Part shown: positions 18,474 to 26,166 of the stretch, one piece after another
How positions within the stretch are numbered: the stretch's first letter is position 1
Layout of the letters: every line of letters begins with the position of its first letter
Made by a program: the position numbers and the translations under genes
Assembly (NCBI RefSeq): GCF_013377085.1
Contig: NZ_JACAAX010000009.1
Coordinates: forward strand, 87,361-151,360
DNA from: Rhodoplanes sp.
GTDB taxonomy: Bacteria; Pseudomonadota; Alphaproteobacteria; Rhizobiales; Xanthobacteraceae
DNA length: 64,000 bases
Direction: 5' to 3'
The notes under the pieces: generated by a model
Told to the model about the DNA's origin: nothing
Databases searched by the model: none
What the model saw: the letters and a program-made list of their open reading frames with translations, nothing else

Positions 18474-20477
18474 TCAAAAATCGTCGTCGACATCGTCAGG
18501 GAGCCCGTGGGCCCCGTAGGCGCTCTCGTCCCACACGGCCGGCTCGCCGGAGTCGTCGTCGGGCTCGGGCGCCGGCGGCAGGGAGGCCGCCGTCTCGGTC
18601 GCCTCGGTCTCGCGCCGGCGCACCTGCACGACCTCCGAGCCGGGGAAGCGAGCCAGCACGCTCTGCACCAGCGGGTCAGCCAGCACCCCGCGCTTCGCCT
18701 CGGTGTCGCGCGCCTGCTGCTGCGACCGGATGGTCGGCTGGCCCGGCGCGGACGACACGACCACGATCCAGCGGCGGCCGGTGAGGTCGCCGAGCCGGCG
18801 CGACAGGTCGCCGATCACGGTTTTGGAGGTATCGGGCTCGAGCGCGATCTCGAGATGCCCGTCCTCGAACCGCACCAGGCGGACGTCGCGCTCCAGCAGG
18901 GTCTTGAGCTGAATGTCGCGGCGCTCGGTGGCGAGCGCGACCAGGTCCTCGAAGCGGGCGAGCGTCGGGGTCGAGGCGGCGACGGCCTCGGGGGCGGCCA
19001 TGGCGCGCGGCGCGGCGACGCGCGGCTCCGCGGCAGCGCCTCCGCGTGGCCCGCTGCGTTCGAACGCGCTGCGGTCGAGCGGCGGCCGGGCCGGGCGGTC
19101 CGCACCGGCGAGGGCGCCCTGGGGGGCGCCGCGGCCGGCCGGGACGCCGCTGCCGGCACCCGCAGCAGACGCGGTCGCGCCGGAGGTGCCGAGCGAGCGG
19201 ATCACCTCGTCGGGGGTCGGCAGGTCGGCCGCATAGGCGATGCGCACCAGAACCATCTCGGCGGCGGCGATCGGCTTCGCCGCAGCCTCGACCTCGGCCA
19301 GGCCCTTGAGCAGCATCTGCCAGGTGCGCGACAGCACCCGCATCGAGAGGGTGGTGGCGAGCGCGCGGCCGCGCGAGCGCTCCTCCTCCGACAACGCGCG
19401 ATCGTCGGCGACCGCTGGAACCACTTTCACGCGCGTGACGAAATGGGTGAGCTCGGCCAGATCCTCCAGCACGGTCGCCGGGTCGGCGCCGCTGTCGTAC
19501 TGGTCGCGAAGCTCGGTCAGCGCCCCGGCGATGTCGCCGCGCATCAGCGTTTCGAACAGGTCGATGACCCGGCTGCGGTCGGCCAGCCCCAGCATGATGC
19601 GCACGCCGGCGGCGTCGACGGTGCCGCCCGCCGCGCCTGCGGCGTGCGCGATCGCCTGGTCGAGCAGCGAGAGCGCGTCGCGCACCGAGCCCTCGGCGGC
19701 GCGGGCGATCAGGGCCAGCGCCTCCGGCTCGACCGTCACGTTCTCCTTGGCGGCGATGTTGCCGAGGTGGGTCCCCAAGAGGTCGGCGTCGAGCCGGCGC
19801 AGGTCGAAGCGCTGGCAGCGCGACAGCACCGTGATCGGCACCTTCCGGATCTCGGTCGTCGCGAACACGAATTTGGCGTGGGGCGGCGGCTCCTCGATGG
19901 TCTTTAGAAAAGCGTTGAATGCCTTCTCCGACAGCATGTGGACTTCATCGATGATGTATACCTTGTAGCGCGCGGAGGTCGGGGCGTATCGGACGCCGTC
20001 CGTGATCTGGCGCACATCCTCGACACCGGTGTGGGACGCCGCGTCCATCTCGAGCACATCGAAATGCCGGCTCTCCATGATGGCTTCACAGTGAACGCCA
20101 AGCTTCGGCATGTGGATGGTCGGACCGGCGACCGAGCCGTCCGACAGCTCGTAATTTAGGGCGCGGGCAAGAATCCTGGCCGTCGTTGTCTTGCCGACCC
20201 CGCGCACCCCGGTGAGCATCCAGGCCTGGGGGATGCGGCCGGTTTCGAACCCATTAGCGATGGTGCGCACCATCGCGTCCTGGCCGATCAGGTCCTCGAA
20301 GGTCTGGGGGCGGTATTTTCGCGCCAGCACCCGGTAGGTGCCGGCGGGTTCGGCCGCGACGGGTGTCGGAGATGCGGACGTGGCAGTCGCCGGTTCGGCC
20401 TTCGCGCCGGGCGCCCCGGATGGGGTCGGCTCGAAAAGGGCCGGCGCCGCATGCCCGGTTGTCTCGGCGTCGTCCAT
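18474..20477 (-). CDS. dnaX: DNA polymerase III subunit gamma/tau
   Basis: This 667-residue protein has the AAA+ clamp-loader ATPase: Walker A GVRGVGKTT (K96), the DEVH Walker B, sensor and SRC motif (TVLSRCQRFDLRR), then domain III and a long tau tail with an Ala/Pro/Gly-rich linker (about residues 395-480). The zinc module usual in DnaX is degenerate, with one cysteine (GVHCEAI), a form common in related alphaproteobacteria. The first 40 or so residues are a low-complexity extension before TYRVLARKYRPQTFEDLIGQ. The SRP RNA lies immediately upstream on the same strand and ybaB follows. Confidence 0.95.
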   Translation of the reverse strand: MDDAETTGHAAPALFEPTPSGAPGAKAEPATATSASPTPVAAEPAGTYRVLARKYRPQTFEDLIGQDAMVRTIANGFETGRIPQAWMLTGVRGVGKTTTARILARALNYELSDGSVAGPTIHMPKLGVHCEAIMESRHFDVLEMDAASHTGVEDVRQITDGVRYAPTSARYKVYIIDEVHMLSEKAFNAFLKTIEEPPPHAKFVFATTEIRKVPITVLSRCQRFDLRRLDADLLGTHLGNIAAKENVTVEPEALALIARAAEGSVRDALSLLDQAIAHAAGAAGGTVDAAGVRIMLGLADRSRVIDLFETLMRGDIAGALTELRDQYDSGADPATVLEDLAELTHFVTRVKVVPAVADDRALSEEERSRGRALATTLSMRVLSRTWQMLLKGLAEVEAAAKPIAAAEMVLVRIAYAADLPTPDEVIRSLGTSGATASAAGAGSGVPAGRGAPQGALAGADRPARPPLDRSAFERSGPRGGAAAEPRVAAPRAMAAPEAVAASTPTLARFEDLVALATERRDIQLKTLLERDVRLVRFEDGHLEIALEPDTSKTVIGDLSRRLGDLTGRRWIVVVSSAPGQPTIRSQQQARDTEAKRGVLADPLVQSVLARFPGSEVVQVRRRETEATETAASLPPAPEPDDDSGEPAVWDESAYGAHGLPDDVDDDF

Positions 20478-20525
20478 CGCTTCGGCCGGGCCTCGCAGTG
20501 GATTTCACAATGGAATTCGAGAAGT

Positions 20526-20621
20526 GGGAGGCTGACACGCGACCCGAACCGGGGCTCGTTAGGGCTGCTTCCTTCCGGATCTGACCCGGTTGGCGAGTGG
20601 CTCGTCCACCGCCAACCTCCC
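20526..20621 (-). ncRNA. ffs: signal recognition particle RNA, small bacterial (4.5S) type
   Basis: Read on the minus strand, this 96-nt stretch contains GGGTCAGATCCGGAAGGAAG followed by CAGCCC, the conserved apical helix 8 that binds Ffh. The ends GGGAGGTTGGC (from 20621) and GTCAGCCTCCC (to 20526) pair into an 11-bp closing stem with G-U wobbles. The RNA joins Ffh to form the particle that targets membrane proteins. It lies directly upstream of dnaX, an arrangement known from alphaproteobacteria. The exact ends are inferred from the stem. Confidence 0.93.
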
Positions 20622-20627
20622 GCCCCC

Positions 20628-20656
20628 TATATCGACGGGACGGGGCTGGATTGCAA
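20628..20656 (-). promoter_or_regulatory. candidate promoter of the SRP RNA gene
   Basis: On the minus strand TTGCAA (20656-20651) and GATATA (20633-20628) are 17 bases apart. GATATA ends six bases before the predicted RNA start at 20621. Box matches are partial, but spacing and position suit a sigma-70 promoter. Confidence 0.5.
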
Positions 20657-20718
20657 GCGCCTCGGATGTCGTCGTGGTAGGGTCCGACCGATCGATTCCC
20701 GGTTCCCCAAGGCCCGCA

Positions 20719-21153
20719 ATGCCCCCCGACCCGTCCGCCGCCTGGTCCCTGCACCCGCAGCTCGCCAAGGACACGATCAATATCGGCGATTTGCCGCTGT
20801 GCCGGGTGCTGGTGATCAACGACGCCAACTATCCGTGGCTGCTGCTGGTTCCCCGCCGCCCCGAGGTGGCCGAGATCATCGATCTCGACGAGGTCGAGCA
20901 GGCCCAGCTCATGACCGAGATCACCCGGGTCGGCCGCGCCCTCAAGGCGGTCACCCAGTGCGCCAAGCTCAACATCGCGGCCCTCGGCAATGTGGTGTCG
21001 CAGCTCCACATCCATGTGATCGCCCGCCGCACCTCGGATGCCGCCTGGCCGCGGCCCGTCTGGGGCCAGGTGGCGCCGCTCGCCCACGACAAGCAGGAGG
21101 TCGAGGCCTTCATCCAGGCGTTGCGTCGCAGAATTTGGCTTGCGTCCGACTAG
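20719..21153 (+). CDS. HIT-domain protein
   Basis: This 144-residue protein has a HIT fold with NDANYPWLLLVPRRP and the active-site strand QLHIHVIAR. The usual histidine triad has Gln95 in place of the first His, while H97 and H99 remain; the middle His, normally the nucleophile, is retained. HIT proteins hydrolyse or transfer nucleotides; the substrate is not predictable. The ATG at 20719 starts the family-like region, and the open frame upstream overlaps the SRP RNA region. nudC follows after 21 bases and could be co-transcribed. Confidence 0.85.
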   Translation: MPPDPSAAWSLHPQLAKDTINIGDLPLCRVLVINDANYPWLLLVPRRPEVAEIIDLDEVEQAQLMTEITRVGRALKAVTQCAKLNIAALGNVVSQLHIHVIARRTSDAAWPRPVWGQVAPLAHDKQEVEAFIQALRRRIWLASD

Positions 21154-21174
21154 GGGGCTGCTTTTAGTGCCGCC

Positions 21175-22125
21175 ATGCTGAACCGTCCCGATTCCGACGA
21201 CCGGCCCCGGCTCGGCTACACCGGAAACCTGCTCGACCGCGATCCGGCGGTCCGGCACGACCCGGCCCGGGTGGCGGCGCTCGCCGCCGATCCGGCCGCC
21301 CGCACCTATGTGACGGCCGGCGACATGGTGGTGATGCGGCGCGGTGCCGCGCTCGCCGACCCGCTGTTCGGGCTCGCCGAGGCCGACGGCCTCGGTCCGG
21401 GGCGCGAACGGGTCCTGCTCGGCCTGTCGGGCGCCGCCCCGCGGTTCGGGCTGGGGCTCGACCCCGGCGCCGCCGAGGCGCTGTCGGCGCGCTCCGACCT
21501 GCTGGTGACGGACCTCCGCTCGATCGCCGTGCAGGGCCTGGTCGCGGCCGAGCACCTGGCTCCGCTCGCTGAGGCCAAGGCGCTGCTGCTGTGGCACGTC
21601 CGCCACCGCTTCTGCTCGGTCTGCGGGCAGCTCTCGCAGGTCGCCGACGCCGGCTGGCGGCGCGCCTGCCCGGCCTGCGGGGCCGAGCATTTCCCGCGCA
21701 CCGATCCGGTCGTCATCATGCTGGCCGTCGACGGCCAGCGCTGCCTGCTCGGCCGCCAGGCCCGCTTCGCCCCCGGCATGTGGTCCTGCCTCGCCGGCTT
21801 CGTCGAGCCGGGCGAGAACATCGAGGAGGCGGTGCGGCGCGAGACCCGGGAGGAGGCTGGCATCCGCATCGGCCGGGTGCACTACGCCGCCTCGCAGCCC
21901 TGGCCGTTCCCGATGTCGCTGATGATCGGCTGCTACGCCGAGGCGCTCGACACCGACCTCGTGATGGACATCGACGAGCTCGAGGATCTGCGCTGGTTTT
22001 CCCGCGACGAGGTCGCCGCCATGCTGGAGCGCCGCCATCCCGGCGCGCTGACGACGCCGCCCCCCATCGCCATCGCCCATTTCCTCATCCGCGGCTGGGT
22101 CGAGGAGACTTGGCGGCCGGCGTGA
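21175..22125 (+). CDS. nudC: NAD+ diphosphatase / RNA deNADding NUDIX enzyme
   Basis: The 316-residue product has the NudC order: N-terminal domain, zinc ribbon with CSVCG and CPACG, then a NUDIX domain with box GFVEPGENIEEAVRRETREE and the specificity array SQPWPFPMSLM. NudC cleaves NAD(H) to NMN(H) and AMP and can remove NAD caps from RNA. It follows the HIT gene by 21 bases and precedes an Lrp-type regulator. Confidence 0.93.
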   Translation: MLNRPDSDDRPRLGYTGNLLDRDPAVRHDPARVAALAADPAARTYVTAGDMVVMRRGAALADPLFGLAEADGLGPGRERVLLGLSGAAPRFGLGLDPGAAEALSARSDLLVTDLRSIAVQGLVAAEHLAPLAEAKALLLWHVRHRFCSVCGQLSQVADAGWRRACPACGAEHFPRTDPVVIMLAVDGQRCLLGRQARFAPGMWSCLAGFVEPGENIEEAVRRETREEAGIRIGRVHYAASQPWPFPMSLMIGCYAEALDTDLVMDIDELEDLRWFSRDEVAAMLERRHPGALTTPPPIAIAHFLIRGWVEETWRPA

Positions 22126-22167
22126 GCCGGCGCCTCGCTTCGGCCCGATGCCGCGCACGGACCCGCC

Positions 22168-22620
22168 ATGGATGCCATCGACCGAAAGATCCTCGCGCTG
22201 CTCCAGGACGACGCCTCGCTCTCCGTGCAGGAGATCGGCAACCGCGTCGGCCTGTCCTCGACGCCGTGCTGGAAGCGCATCCAGAAGCTGGAGGCGGCCG
22301 GCATCATCGCCCGCCGGGTGGCGCTGGTCGATCCCGACAAGGTCGGGCTCGGCGTCACGGTGTTCGTCTCGGTGGAGACGGCCGACCATTCGCAGGAATG
22401 GCTCGATCGCTTCGCCCAGACGGTCGGGGCGATGCCGCAGGTGATGGAGTTCTACCGGATGGCCGGCGACGTCGACTACATGCTGCGCGTCGTCGTGCCC
22501 GACATGCACGCCTACGACCGCTTCTACAAGCAGCTCATCGCCACGGTGCCGCTCAAGAACGTCACCTCGCGCTTCGCCATGGAGCGCATCAAGTCGACCA
22601 CGGTGCTGCCGATCGGGTGA
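22168..22620 (+). CDS. Lrp/AsnC-family transcriptional regulator
   Basis: This 150-residue protein has an N-terminal winged helix (MDAIDRKILALLQDDASLSV, then GLSSTPCWKRIQKLE) and a C-terminal RAM ligand domain (about 65-150) with FYRMAGDVDYMLRVVVPDM. Such regulators form octamers that respond to amino acids. The segment CWKRIQKLEAAGIIARRVAL suits the general Lrp branch; the target is unknown. It follows nudC by 42 bases. Confidence 0.92.
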   Translation: MDAIDRKILALLQDDASLSVQEIGNRVGLSSTPCWKRIQKLEAAGIIARRVALVDPDKVGLGVTVFVSVETADHSQEWLDRFAQTVGAMPQVMEFYRMAGDVDYMLRVVVPDMHAYDRFYKQLIATVPLKNVTSRFAMERIKSTTVLPIG

Positions 22621-22725
22621 GGCCGGCGGGCACCGACGCCGAGCTTCGGTGTCGGTGCCGGGCTCGTCCCCATCGGGGCCGAGGTCGAAGCATTTGCGAT
22701 TTTCTCAGGAGGATCGATATCCTCC

Positions 22726-22797
22726 GCTCATTCCCGCGCAAGCGGGAATCCAGTCTTGCTTTGCGTGGCCCTGGGTCCCCGCCTTCGCGGGGACGAG
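22726..22797. repeat. bipartite palindromic repeat, family D
   Basis: Hairpin ATTCCCGCGCAAGCGGGAAT is followed by GTCCCCGCCTTCGCGGGGAC about 30 bases later. The element lies between the convergent ends of the Lrp-type and TadE-like genes. Confidence 0.75.
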
Positions 22798-22842
22798 CGG
22801 AACGGGATGGCTGATCGCGTCGTCTCGGCGCCGAAGCCCGCG

Positions 22843-23421
22843 TCAGCTCTTGGTGACCTGGTTGGTCATCCGCGGCTTCATGAAGATCTGGTCGGACAGC
22901 GGCAGGGTGCCGGTGATGACGTAGCCGATCGTCGGCTTGTAGCTGTACGCGGCCTCGCCCCAGATCAGCGTGCAGGCGGTGGTCGCGGTGGCGCAGGGGG
23001 CGAGCAGCGCGGACGGGATCAGGCTGGAGACGTCGGTGCCCTTGGTGCGCGCCGTGCCGCCCTGCGTCGAGCTCCAGTCGATGGTCGCCTTCTTGGACTT
23101 GTCGACGACGACGCTCGACACCGTGACCTTCAGGTTGGCCGACGAGTAGGGCGCCAGCACGGCCGTGGCGGCGCTGAGGATGTTGGTGAGATCGGTCGTG
23201 CTCACCGTGGTGGCCTGCGCCACCAGGTCGGCGACCGTGTGCGACACCAGCGTCACCTTGCGGTCGATGCTGACCGCCTGGGTCACCTCGACGCCGCCCA
23301 GATAGAGCGTCAGCATCACCGGCAGCAGCAACGCGAATTCGACGGCGGAGACGCCGCCGTCGTCGCCGCCGAACCGTCGAGCCGGTTCGGCGAGGAAGCG
23401 GAGCAGTCGGGCGTGCGGCAT
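22843..23421 (-). CDS. TadE/TadG-like pilus assembly pseudopilin
   Basis: The 192-residue protein has a leader ending DDGG before VSAVEFALLLPVMLTLYLGG, a class IV pseudopilin cleavage site with Gly at -1 and Glu at +5. The rest is a variable extracytoplasmic domain with cysteines in APCATATTACTLIWG. TadE-like pseudopilins are processed by the same peptidase as Flp pilin and aid Tad pilus assembly. It is downstream of a second TadE-like gene (seven bases between) and divergent from the main Tad genes. Confidence 0.85.
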   Translation of the reverse strand: MPHARLLRFLAEPARRFGGDDGGVSAVEFALLLPVMLTLYLGGVEVTQAVSIDRKVTLVSHTVADLVAQATTVSTTDLTNILSAATAVLAPYSSANLKVTVSSVVVDKSKKATIDWSSTQGGTARTKGTDVSSLIPSALLAPCATATTACTLIWGEAAYSYKPTIGYVITGTLPLSDQIFMKPRMTNQVTKS

Positions 23422-23428
23422 GGCAGCC

Positions 23429-24031
23429 TCAGAAGGGTTCGTTGCGGAATGCGGCGGTCGCGACCAGCATGCGCGTGGTGGACGAGCTGTCGGCCAGATA
23501 GGTCTGGGTCAGCGGCGAGACGATAGGCCACTTGTAGATCAGGCGGACCACGACGATGTCGCCGTTGGCGCCGGGCTGATAGGTGGTGACCGGCTTGCCG
23601 CTCGAGTCGACCGTCACGGTGCTGGTGATCGAGGCGAACGACGTGTATTTCTGCACGTCGACATACATTCCGTTCGCGCAGTCGAACAGAGCGACGATCT
23701 TGCCGCACACCGCGGTCTTGAACTTGTCGGCGTCGAAGCTCGCACTCTGCGCCTGCCCGGTCATGATCAGACGGGCCGAATCGGCGACCGCGGTCTCCAG
23801 CGTCTGCTGGGCGAAGAACACCAGCGCCGTCTCCATCGTCATCAGCAGGATCGACATGAACGGCAGCAGCACGATGCCGAACTCGATGGCGGTCGTGCCT
23901 TCCTTCCGGCGCACGAAGCTCCGCAGCCAAGCCGGCGTCGTCGACCGCACAGCCGAACGCGCCGGCGCCACGACGCGCGCCGACAACCCCGCCTGGACGG
24001 CTTCGAGCATCCTCGTGCATCGTCGGAGCAT
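23429..24031 (-). CDS. TadE-like pilus assembly pseudopilin
   Basis: The 200-residue product has a long basic leader, then KEG before TTAIEFGIVLLPFMSILLM, a pseudopilin cleavage site with Gly at -1 and Glu at +5. The mature part begins with the hydrophobic helix and has ETALVFFAQQTLETAVADSA, typical of TadE. Cysteines in AVCGKIVALFDCANG may form a disulphide. The start at 24031 has GAGAGG about nine bases upstream on the coding strand. It is the first gene of a minus-strand pair with the next TadE-like gene. Confidence 0.85.
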   Translation of the reverse strand: MLRRCTRMLEAVQAGLSARVVAPARSAVRSTTPAWLRSFVRRKEGTTAIEFGIVLLPFMSILLMTMETALVFFAQQTLETAVADSARLIMTGQAQSASFDADKFKTAVCGKIVALFDCANGMYVDVQKYTSFASITSTVTVDSSGKPVTTYQPGANGDIVVVRLIYKWPIVSPLTQTYLADSSSTTRMLVATAAFRNEPF

Positions 24032-24128
24032 GGGCGCACCTCTCGCGAACGAGCTATTTTAGGCAAAGGCCTGTTGTGAAACCCTTGCGCTGGACCGGTA
24101 GCGGCCCGCCCCTCCGATTGAGAAAACT

Positions 24129-24134
24129 TTAACC
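24129..24134. promoter_or_regulatory. TTAACC half-site upstream of tadE-like genes
   Basis: TTAACC lies about 97 bases upstream of the TadE-like start at 24031. It matches a CtrA half-site. It is one of several such sites at Tad transcription-unit starts. Confidence 0.35.
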
Positions 24135-24186
24135 AAGAGGGGCGCGCGGAGCCTGGTCTCGTCACCCCGCGGTGCGCGACCGAGCC

Positions 24187-24678
24187 TCAGCGCGCCGGAC
24201 CCGGACCGCCGGCGCCGGCCTGGGCGCGCAGGTTGCGCGTGCTGGTCTGCGAGATGGTCGCGTCGAAGAAGTCCGGCGTGTCGCCGAGCGTGATGCGGCG
24301 GTCGCAGTCCGGCGTGCAACTATACGACTCGCGCCTGGCGCCGCGATAGACGACGACGGCGTCGGGCGGTCCCTGCACCTGCACGGCCTCGTTCATCAGC
24401 ATCTTTCCGGCGCGGTCGAGCGCCACCAGATTGGTGACGCCGTATCCCTTGCCGGTGATCACCATCATGCCGCCGGCCTGCACGGAAACATCGGCAATCA
24501 GCGGGTTTCCGATCACGATGGTGGCGACGTTCTCGGGCATCTTGACGATGCGGGCCTGATCGAGAACAACGACGAGGGGATCGGCCGGCGCCGCCGGTTC
24601 CGCAGCCGCCACACCGCAGAGGAGGCAGAGCGCCAAGCCGATCGGACCAGGCCAGCACCGCCACGACGAGCACGTCAT
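24187..24678 (-). CDS. stand-alone CpaC N-terminal (pilus formation) domain protein
   Basis: The ATG at 24678 is preceded by GGAGAG on the coding strand and starts a signal peptide (about 1-26, ending VAAAEP). The mature 137 or so residues resemble only the N-terminal domain of CpaC: LDQARIVKMPENVATIVIGN, IADVSVQAGGMMVITGKGYG and TNLVALDRAGK. No secretin domain follows. A YSCTPDCDRR segment supplies two cysteines, and the tail is Gln/Ala/Gly-rich. It is probably periplasmic and associated with the Tad apparatus. It is next to the TadE-like genes and divergent from flp1. Confidence 0.75.
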   Translation of the reverse strand: MTCSSWRCWPGPIGLALCLLCGVAAAEPAAPADPLVVVLDQARIVKMPENVATIVIGNPLIADVSVQAGGMMVITGKGYGVTNLVALDRAGKMLMNEAVQVQGPPDAVVVYRGARRESYSCTPDCDRRITLGDTPDFFDATISQTSTRNLRAQAGAGGPGPAR

Positions 24679-25016
24679 CGGAACTCTCCAAATCACACCG
24701 GAACCGACGACCGCGAGACGGCCGTATCCGCGCTCTCGACCTTGCGACGGAATTGGTGAATCAAATGCCAATGAGCCGGATGCGGCCGAGTTGCAGAAAG
24801 GCCCGATTTTCGGGGACTTCCTCGCCAATTTGCACGACATTTGAAACAGGGTGTTAACCACGCGCCAAACGATCGCGATGAGGCCCGGATTCTGCGAGCG
24901 AATTAACCGGCACGCAAGGGGCCTGCGCTAACGTGGCGCCAAGGTCCGGATTGACCGGGACACAACTGGTTGGCGGACCGAGCTCAGACAGTATGCGTGG
25001 ACTCCAGGAGCAGGAC
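24679..25016. other. 338-base divergent intergenic region before flp1
   Basis: This gap separates the CpaC-domain gene (minus) from the first Flp pilin gene (plus) and must hold promoters for both. It is more AT-rich than the surrounding genes and contains two TTAACC sites. CCAGGAG at 25004-25010 is the pilin ribosome-binding site. No gene was recognised in it. Confidence 0.5.
24854..24908. promoter_or_regulatory. two TTAACC half-sites upstream of flp1
   Basis: TTAACCA at 24854-24860 and TTAACC at 24903-24908 lie 109 to 163 bases before the flp1 start, in the divergent region. They resemble CtrA half-sites; the paired TTAA-N7-TTAA form is not present. Confidence 0.35.
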
Positions 25017-25184
25017 ATGAACAACCTTGTGAAGCGCTTTGCGAAGGACGAGTCTGGTGCGACCGCCATCGAGTATGGCCTGATCGCCGCCGGCATCTCG
25101 GTCGCCATCATCGCGGTGGTGAATTCTCTCGGCACCAGCCTGAAGAACACCTTCTCGAACGTCTCCAGCCAGCTCGGCAAGTAA
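25017..25184 (+). CDS. flp: Flp-family type IVb pilin 1
   Basis: The ATG at 25017 follows CAGGAG. The 55-residue product has a short leader (MNNLVKRFAKDESG) and the Flp signature ATAIEYGLIAAGISVAII, with Gly at -1 and Glu at +5 of the prepilin site. The hydrophobic helix and the tail ending VSSQLGK follow. Flp subunits polymerise into Tad pili. Three more pilin genes follow, two almost identical from SGATAIEYG onward. Confidence 0.93.
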   Translation: MNNLVKRFAKDESGATAIEYGLIAAGISVAIIAVVNSLGTSLKNTFSNVSSQLGK

Positions 25185-25204
25185 GCCGACCGCAGGCTCG
25201 AAAA

Positions 25205-25239
25205 CAGAAGGCCCCGGACCTCGCGTCCGGGGCCTTCTG
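25205..25239 (+). terminator. strong hairpin terminator after flp1
   Basis: CAGAAGGCCCCGGAC (25205-25219) and GTCCGGGGCCTTCTG (25225-25239) form a 15-bp stem with a 5-base loop, 21 bases after the flp1 stop. A TGTTT follows. It likely ends or trims the abundant pilin mRNA. Confidence 0.75.
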
Positions 25240-25422
25240 CTGTTTCAGGGCAGCTCTTCGCGGCCCGCGCCACGAATTCGTTAAACGATCGGTTCTGATT
25301 TGACGCGAACATTCCGCCGATTTTCGCTGCTTCGGCTTATCGGCTCGGCGACGGGTGGATGCGAGACTCCACCGTCGGCCGAACAGTCCGGCCTCGGATT
25401 TGACAACACCAAGGAAACCGAA

Positions 25423-25587
25423 ATGACCCTCATCAAGCGCTTCCTCGCCGACAAGTCCGGTGCGACCGCCATCGAGTACGGCCTGATCGCCGCCGGCATC
25501 TCGGTCGCCATCATCGCGGTGGTGAACTCGCTCGGCACCAGCCTGAAGAACACCTTCTCGAACGTCTCCAGCCAGCTCGGCAAGTAA
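25423..25587 (+). CDS. flp: Flp-family type IVb pilin 2
   Basis: The 54-residue protein starts MTLIKRFLADKSG and then carries the same mature sequence as flp1 from ATAIEYGLIAAG to SSQLGK, with only a few silent base differences. The ATG at 25423 follows AAGGAAACCG. Cleavage after Gly would leave Glu at +5. It has its own hairpin downstream, suggesting separate transcription or processing. Confidence 0.92.
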   Translation: MTLIKRFLADKSGATAIEYGLIAAGISVAIIAVVNSLGTSLKNTFSNVSSQLGK

Positions 25588-25608
25588 GCTCCGGCCGGCA
25601 CGATACGA

Positions 25609-25637
25609 AAGGCCCCGGGCGCCGCGCCCGGGGCCTT
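25609..25637 (+). terminator. hairpin terminator after flp2
   Basis: AAGGCCCCGGGCG (25609-25621) pairs perfectly with CGCCCGGGGCCTT (25625-25637) around a CCG loop. There is no clear T run, so it may stabilise RNA ends instead. Confidence 0.65.
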
Positions 25638-25812
25638 CCGCATTCTCGGACGGAAGACATGATATGGTTTATGCGACGTGAACGGGATCGCATTAATATT
25701 GCACAAGTCACGGCGGGAAATTCTGCAACTTCTCTTATTACCTCTTTCGCGTGTCGATGCGACCATGCTCACGTCGCCACACGGGCGATCATCCATTTCA
25801 GGAGAACGTGAC

Positions 25813-25977
25813 ATGACTCTCATCAAGCGCTTCGCTGCCGACCAGTCCGGCGCCACCGCCATCGAGTACGGCCTGATCGCCGCCGGCATCTCGGTCGCCA
25901 TCATCGCGGTGGTGAACTCGCTCGGCACCAGCCTGATGAACACCTTCTCGAACGTCTCCAGCCAGATCGGCAAGTAA
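25813..25977 (+). CDS. flp: Flp-family type IVb pilin 3
   Basis: The 54-residue protein starts MTLIKRFAADQSG and shares the ATAIEYGLIAAGISVAII core, differing from flp1 and flp2 in the tail (LMNTF for LKNTF, SSQIGK for SSQLGK). AGGAGAA precedes the ATG at 25813. The upstream gap is AT-rich and may hold its own promoter. The near-identity of the three genes at DNA level suggests recent duplication or gene conversion. Confidence 0.92.
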   Translation: MTLIKRFAADQSGATAIEYGLIAAGISVAIIAVVNSLGTSLMNTFSNVSSQIGK

Positions 25978-26166
25978 CGACCGGCTCGGCTCGGACGGCG
26001 ACGGTCCCGCATCGGACGGGGCGGTTGCCAGCCCGGGGGGACTCCTGGTGCGAGAGTCGCGGGCGCACGCCACGCGACCCGCCGAAACGCCCGACCGGAG
26101 TTACCGGCGCTTAATCCCTTCCACGTATCATTCACCTACGCCGCGAGGGCGATGTTCGAGGGAAGC

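Noticed and set aside
24909..24922. GG-N10-GC spacing upstream of flp1 resembling a sigma-54 promoter
   Set aside because: Only the core dinucleotides match; TGGCACG is imperfect and no TTGCA is present at the -12 side.
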